Shown here in pieces: positions 60,070-64,000 of a stretch of DNA of 64,000 nucleotides; position 1 is the first letter of the stretch, and the number at the start of each line of letters is the position of its first letter. Origin of the DNA: an uncultured Parabacteroides sp. (GTDB lineage Bacteria; Bacteroidota; Bacteroidia; Bacteroidales; Tannerellaceae). Both the position numbers and the translations under genes were made by a program. The stretch covers positions 93,922 through 157,921 of the forward strand of contig CALUZV010000004.1 in assembly GCA_944325345.1 (NCBI GenBank), written 5' to 3'. Below the pieces are notes generated by a model. The model ran no database searches and was not told where the DNA came from. It was given only the letters and a program-made list of their open reading frames with translations.

Positions 60070-61458
60070 ATGATGATGATGAAAGTCAAACTTTTTACAG
60101 TTGGGCTAACCTTGGGAGCCACAATGCTCCTGAGCAATTGTAATGATGATATCAGTCTGGTCGGTCCCAGCATCCAGCCCGAAAGTGATAAGATTACCGT
60201 CTTCCAGGACAGTATCCGATTCAAAGCCTCGACAGTCCAGCTCGACTCGATTTATGCCCGGACAGTCAACGGCTTGCTCGGCGAGTTGTACGACCCCTTG
60301 TATGGGAACTTGAAGTCGGATTATATCTGCCAGTTCTACTGCCCGGAGGGTTTCAAGTTCAAGCACACGCCGATAGACGGGCGCATCGACTCGATGATTT
60401 ATCAAATCACCTACCAATCTTGGGTCGGCGACTCCCTCGCTCCGATGCAAGTCCAGATTTATCAGGTTACAAAGCCGCTGCAGAAGGATTACTACACGAA
60501 CATCGACCCGGCGGACTTCTGCGATATGCAAACCTCACTCGGGACAAAGACTTACACGGCTTATGATACCAGCATCCCTGATTGGCAGCGCGAAATCAAA
60601 GACACGAGCGACCCGGACTACTACGTCCCCCACGTCCACGTCCGTATGCCGCAGTCGCTGGGGCAACACATTTATGACGAGACGCTGAACAACCCGGCTT
60701 CGTTCGAGACGCAGGAGGCATTCAATAATTTCTTCCCCGGACTCTATGTTACAACAACATACGGAACCGGGAACATCCTCGACGTCCGCAGCTCCTCGAT
60801 GTTGATTTATTATCGGTATAACGGCACCAGCTCCAAGACCGGGAATGATACCATCTATACCACCATCGAGCGCTTCAACACCACGCAGGAAGTCATCCAG
60901 CTCAACAACCTCCGGAACGGCAACCTCGAGCAGCTTCTGGACCCCGATGCCGAATATGCCTATATGAAAACGCCCGCCGGCGTCTGCATCAAACTGGAAG
61001 TATCGGGCGAACAACTCAAGGATATCATCGGCGACCATATCGTGAACAACCTGCCCTTCTCCCTCACGCCCATGCCACAGGAAGATTGGGATTTCGCCTT
61101 CGCGCGCCCCTCGAGCCTCCTGCTCCTGCCCGAAGATTCGGTGAAGAGCTTCTTCGAATCCGGAAAGCTCTCCGACAGCCGCACGTCGTTCCTCGGGACG
61201 TATAGCAGCAGCGACAATGTCTATAACTTTGGCAATATATCCCGCCTGATGGAAACGCACATCGACGAGAATCCCGACGAAGACCTCAGAATCCTCATCT
61301 TCCCGGTCGAGAACGTAACCCAATCGAGCAGCAACTACGGCACTTCGGATGCTACCACGACGGCCATCAACAATTATATGGCGCCATCGGGAGTCAAAGT
61401 GAAGAAAGACGACGAATCTATGACGTTTGTATTGACAACCAGTATATACAACGAATAA
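60070..61458 (+). CDS. DUF4270 lipoprotein
   Basis: 462 residues. Signal with MLLSNCNDD (Cys about residue 21), then beta-rich DUF4270 sequence with IYARTVNGLLGELYDPLYG near 60-80, a typical family block (TGNGLLGRYNDPFFG-like). The start has four consecutive ATG codons (60070-60079); the last (MKVKLF) gives the most usual signal peptide. It is 14 bp after the GT5-type gene, so probably co-transcribed. Likely on the outer membrane; function unknown. Confidence 0.85.
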   Translation: MMMMKVKLFTVGLTLGATMLLSNCNDDISLVGPSIQPESDKITVFQDSIRFKASTVQLDSIYARTVNGLLGELYDPLYGNLKSDYICQFYCPEGFKFKHTPIDGRIDSMIYQITYQSWVGDSLAPMQVQIYQVTKPLQKDYYTNIDPADFCDMQTSLGTKTYTAYDTSIPDWQREIKDTSDPDYYVPHVHVRMPQSLGQHIYDETLNNPASFETQEAFNNFFPGLYVTTTYGTGNILDVRSSSMLIYYRYNGTSSKTGNDTIYTTIERFNTTQEVIQLNNLRNGNLEQLLDPDAEYAYMKTPAGVCIKLEVSGEQLKDIIGDHIVNNLPFSLTPMPQEDWDFAFARPSSLLLLPEDSVKSFFESGKLSDSRTSFLGTYSSSDNVYNFGNISRLMETHIDENPDEDLRILIFPVENVTQSSSNYGTSDATTTAINNYMAPSGVKVKKDDESMTFVLTTSIYNE

Positions 61459-61497
61459 AAAGTTCACATGTGTGATGTGAATGCTTTCGATTTCTTG

Positions 61498-61535
61498 AGC
61501 GGGCGGTCTTTCGTAGGCCGTCCGCTTCCTTTTTT
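61498..61535 (+). terminator. Rho-independent terminator after the DUF4270 gene
   Basis: AGCGGGCGG (61498-61506) and CCGTCCGCT (61518-61526), one G-T pair, followed by TCCTTTTTT. A separate short inverted repeat, TTCACAT-GTGTG-ATGTGAA (61463-61481), lies between it and the stop codon. Confidence 0.78.
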
Positions 61536-61570
61536 CCCGCGCAGACAGCATCACAAAATTTTTGTAGAAA

Positions 61571-62716
61571 ATGAAACATATTATTCTTGCAATAGACTCT
61601 TTTAAAGGCTGTCTCAGCTCCGCCGAACTGGGAAAAGCCGCTGCCGAAGGCGTCCGAGCCGTCTTCCCTGCGTGCCAAACTACCATCCTGCCCGTTGCCG
61701 ACGGCGGCGAGGGCACCGTGGACGCATTGACGCAGGCCACCGGCGGGGAAATCGTGAAGGCGACAGTTCACGGTCCGCTGGGGCAACCCGTCGAAGCGCG
61801 ATACGGAATCGCAGCCGACCGGCGGACAGCCATCCTCGAAATGGCCTCGGCAAGCGGGCTCGCCCTTATACCTTATAATATAGGCAACGTGATGGAGGCC
61901 TCCACTTACGGGACGGGCGAATTGATAGCCGACGCCATCCGTCGCGGTTGCCGCCGCATCCTGATGGGCATTGGCGGGAGCGCGACCAACGACGCGGGCG
62001 TCGGGATGTTGCAGGCGCTGGGCTTCCGCTTCCTCGGCGCTGCGGGGGAAAATATTCGTCCCTGCGGAGGAAATTTGGAGCGGATCCGGAGCTACGACGC
62101 GATACATGTTCACCCGGAATTGGCCTCGTGCCGTTTCCGCGTAGCCGTCGATGTCGATAATCCTTTCTACGGACCCGAAGGAGCGGCCTACGTTTTTGCC
62201 CCGCAAAAGGGGGCGACGCCGGAGATGGTTCGCCAGCTCGACCGGGGACTGCAACATTTTTCTGCCCTCGTCCTGCAAGAAAAAGGCATTGACCTGCAAC
62301 AAATACCCGGCAGCGGGGCGGCGGGCGGACTGGGCGGAGCGTGCCACGCCTTCCTCGGAGCCGAACTCCTGCCCGGAATCGAAATGGTACTCCGCGAACT
62401 CGATTTCGACCGCCTCCTGGCGGACGCCGACCTCGTCATCACCGGCGAAGGCAAGATCGACCGGCAGACGCTGCGGGGGAAAGTCGTCGCCGGCGTCGCG
62501 CGGCACGCACGGGAACGCGGCATCCCCGTCATCGCCCTCACCGGCAACGCGACAGACCTCTCCCCCGCCCTCTACGACATGGGAATGACCGCCTGCTTCC
62601 CCATCCACCCCGCACCCGTCTCGCTGGGAAAGGCGATGGAGGCAGAATATGCACGGGAGAATGTGCGGAAGGTGGTGGAAGAAATGATGAGGGTGATGAA
62701 GGCCAAAATATTTTAA
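61571..62716 (+). CDS. Glycerate kinase
   Basis: 381 residues of the GlxK/GarK family (glycerate 2-kinase, type 1). IILAIDSFKGCLSSAELGKAAAEGVRA, PVADGGEGTVDALTQATGG and GIGGSATNDAGVGMLQALGF are the family's substrate and nucleotide-binding blocks, and TGEGKIDRQTLRGKVVAGVA the C-terminal one. It makes 2-phosphoglycerate from glycerate. No other glyoxylate or galactarate genes are nearby. It is flanked by terminators. Confidence 0.93.
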   Translation: MKHIILAIDSFKGCLSSAELGKAAAEGVRAVFPACQTTILPVADGGEGTVDALTQATGGEIVKATVHGPLGQPVEARYGIAADRRTAILEMASASGLALIPYNIGNVMEASTYGTGELIADAIRRGCRRILMGIGGSATNDAGVGMLQALGFRFLGAAGENIRPCGGNLERIRSYDAIHVHPELASCRFRVAVDVDNPFYGPEGAAYVFAPQKGATPEMVRQLDRGLQHFSALVLQEKGIDLQQIPGSGAAGGLGGACHAFLGAELLPGIEMVLRELDFDRLLADADLVITGEGKIDRQTLRGKVVAGVARHARERGIPVIALTGNATDLSPALYDMGMTACFPIHPAPVSLGKAMEAEYARENVRKVVEEMMRVMKAKIF

Positions 62717-62760
62717 AACAGAACGGATTAATCCAAAAATAATAAAAACAGCTTAAAAGA

Positions 62761-62792
62761 TTTGGCTGTTCCAAAGCAATGCTATACTTTTA
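62761..62792 (+). promoter_or_regulatory. Bacteroidota-type promoter of the TPR gene
   Basis: -33 TTTG (62761-62764) and -7 TACTTTTA (62785-62792, final G replaced by A) are separated by 20 bp. The start codon follows 34 bp later. Confidence 0.6.
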
Positions 62793-62826
62793 GCGTGTAC
62801 AAACAACAATAAAAATAGATTTGACC

Positions 62827-63558
62827 ATGAAAAAAATTGTATTATTGGTAGCATTCTGCCTGTGTATGGGGAATATATTTGCCCAAGATGCAGATAAGTT
62901 GAGAGATGAAGGCGATGCAGCATTGAATGCCAAAAATTACACAGAAGCACTGGCTAAGTACGGAGAGTATCTGAAACTCAATGAGTACAAGGATACAGTT
63001 CGTATTTTTAACTGTGCGTTCAGTGCAACCCAGGCAAAGAACTATGCTGAAGCCGCCAAGTATTTCGACATGGCTATAAAACTTAATTACAACCTTGACG
63101 ACTCTTACACAGGCGCTGCTATGGCTTACCGTAGTTTAAACAAATCGGAAGAGTTCTTTAAAACAGTTGAAGAAGGCCTGAAAGCCTTCCCGGGCAACGC
63201 AAACTTGGAAAAGATGCTCTATTCTTACGGCATCAAACAAGGACAGGCTGCCCAAAAGAAAGGCGACATCGAGACTGCCACGAAGATGTACAAAGCCGTT
63301 TTGGTAGCTTCCAACAAGAAGTACAAGGAAGGCGCTTTGTATAGCTTGGGCGGTATGCTGTACAACCAAGGCGCGACGAAGCTGACGGAAATCTATCCGC
63401 TTGCTTCCTCCGACCCGGAAAAGTACAAAGCCGAGAAAGCAAAGGCTGATGCCCAACTGACAGAAGCTAAAGGCTACTTGGACGAGGTGATGGAACTGAA
63501 TCCGAACAATGCCAATGCGAAGAAATTGGTGGATGCTATCGCAGCTTCCCTGAAGTAA
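62827..63558 (+). CDS. Exported tetratricopeptide-repeat protein
   Basis: 243 residues from ATG 62827 (a TTG at 62821 is an unlikely alternative). Signal MKKIVLLVAFCLCMGNIFAQ. TPR-like helices begin at DEGDAALNAKNYTEALAKYGEYL, then NCAFSATQAKNYAEAAKYFDMAIKL, and further repeats to GYLDEVMELNPNNANAKKLV. Likely a periplasmic protein-binding scaffold; partner unknown. It has its own promoter and a strong terminator. Confidence 0.85.
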   Translation: MKKIVLLVAFCLCMGNIFAQDADKLRDEGDAALNAKNYTEALAKYGEYLKLNEYKDTVRIFNCAFSATQAKNYAEAAKYFDMAIKLNYNLDDSYTGAAMAYRSLNKSEEFFKTVEEGLKAFPGNANLEKMLYSYGIKQGQAAQKKGDIETATKMYKAVLVASNKKYKEGALYSLGGMLYNQGATKLTEIYPLASSDPEKYKAEKAKADAQLTEAKGYLDEVMELNPNNANAKKLVDAIAASLK

Positions 63559-63581
63559 TCGCGGCATTATAGCCTAAAAGT

Positions 63582-63623
63582 AAAACGGGATATTGCAGAA
63601 AGACAGCGATATCCCGTTTTTTT
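63582..63623 (+). terminator. Rho-independent terminator of the TPR gene
   Basis: AAAACGGGATAT (63582-63593) pairs with ATATCCCGTTTT (63609-63620), a perfect 12-bp stem with a T-run. It lies 23 bp past the stop codon. Confidence 0.9.
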
Positions 63624-63657
63624 AGTTTTATTATACATAGAAAAATGGACAAGCCTC

Positions 63658-63687
63658 TTGCTTTTTCCAAAATAATACGTACCTTTG
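63658..63687 (+). promoter_or_regulatory. Promoter of the initiator tRNA gene
   Basis: -33 TTG (63658-63660) and -7 TACCTTTG (63680-63687), spacing 19 bp. The tRNA starts 28 bp downstream. Confidence 0.7.
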
Positions 63688-63715
63688 CACCCGTAATCGA
63701 AAAGGTTACTGACAT

Positions 63716-63787
<72 letters not shown>

Positions 63788-63793
63788 CAATGA

Positions 63794-63828
63794 GAAGGAA
63801 GAAGACGTAACGGTTTTCTTCCTTTTTT
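63794..63828 (+). terminator. Terminator of the initiator tRNA
   Basis: AAGGAAGAA (63795-63803) pairs with TTCTTCCTT (63816-63824), followed by T6. Confidence 0.8.
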
Positions 63829-63888
63829 ATTTTCTCCATCTCCTTCCTGCCGTGCAAAATGAAATCAACATCACAAGAGGCATATAAC

Positions 63889-63916
63889 AAAAAAGCACGT
63901 CGGAAACCAACGTGCT
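63889..63916 (-). terminator. Terminator of tRNA-His
   Basis: AGCACGT and ACGTGCT arms around a 9-nt loop; on the minus strand the stem runs into T6. It lies 8 bp past the tRNA 3' end. Confidence 0.8.
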
Positions 63917-63924
63917 CTCAAATG

Positions 63925-63999
63925 GGTGAAAGATGGGGCTCGAACCCACGACCCTTGGAACCACAATCCAATGCTCTAACCAACTGAGCTACATTCACC
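63925..63999 (-). tRNA. tRNA-His (GTG)
   Basis: On the minus strand the anticodon loop is TTGTGGT with anticodon GTG, closed by TTGGA/TCCAA. The acceptor stem has the extra 5' G (G-1) opposite C73, as expected for tRNA-His. D-arm GTAGCTCAGTTGGTTAGAGC and T-arm GTGGGTTCGAGCCCCAT are intact. The 5' end reaches the window edge. Confidence 0.92.
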
Positions 64000-64000
64000 A

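Overview
The window is ordinary-density chromosomal DNA of a Bacteroidales bacterium. The evidence is Bacteroidota-type promoters (TTG/TTTG, about 19-20 bp, then TAnnTTTG), many Bacteroidota-restricted families (DUF4270, DUF6057-like, 6-bladed propeller lipoproteins, a 'smalltalk'-type peptide), LL-diaminopimelate aminotransferase, and SPI/SPII-exported glycoside hydrolases. Base composition is moderately GC-rich, apart from one AT-rich lipoprotein gene near 10.6-11.9 kb. I cannot name the genus; a gut or oral Tannerellaceae/Barnesiellaceae-like lineage is a guess. There is no prophage, insertion sequence, CRISPR array or rRNA.

Layout. 0-5.3 kb: two exported glycoside hydrolases (GH2 with discoidin domains; GH5). 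5.3-10.3 kb: two FtsX/MacB-like ABC permeases behind a strong sigma-54 promoter with two enhancer palindromes. 10.6-12.5 kb: an AT-rich propeller lipoprotein and two tiny membrane proteins. 12.7-18 kb: a small exported protein divergent from menA, a DUF1349 protein, a MATE exporter and two tandem cyclophilins. 18-24.5 kb: tiny membrane peptides, a LysM/periplasmic-binding protein, a PorT-like barrel, a DUF6057-like membrane protein and a CxxCH propeller lipoprotein. 24.7-28.7 kb: an NtrC-family regulator with its histidine kinase, then mntH. 29-33 kb: a capsule/exopolysaccharide export trio (CpsB-like phosphatase, Wzc-like kinase, Wza-like exporter). 33-42.9 kb: a DUF218 protein, panB, a second set of tiny membrane peptides, two DUF3857/transglutaminase proteins, an AraC-type HTH protein, a DUF362 protein, pncC and tsaD. 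42.9-47.5 kb: a TamB-like giant. 47.5-55.8 kb: lipB, an acetyltransferase, and a TolC/RND/adaptor efflux operon divergent from an AraC regulator. 55.9-64 kb: dapL, a frameshifted smalltalk-type peptide, panD-panC, a GT5-like glycogen synthase, a DUF4270 lipoprotein, glycerate kinase, a TPR protein, initiator tRNA-Met and tRNA-His.

The most unusual signal is not a gene. Eight intergenic gaps each hold a private tandem array whose unit is almost always 40-43 bp (once 21 bp) and in most cases carries one or two short hairpins. The primary sequence differs completely between loci, but period and architecture are shared. Two further gaps (39.1 and 57.5 kb) hold clusters of unrelated perfect palindromes. 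These look like one genome-wide process of unknown function. Secondary points of interest are a candidate enhancer-binding regulon (NtrC-family pair at 24.7-27.4 kb and the sigma-54 promoter at 5.46 kb), paired DUF6722-like and 34-residue membrane peptides at two loci, a one-base frameshift in an A-run of the smalltalk-type peptide, and a TamB gene with no normal start codon before its membrane anchor.
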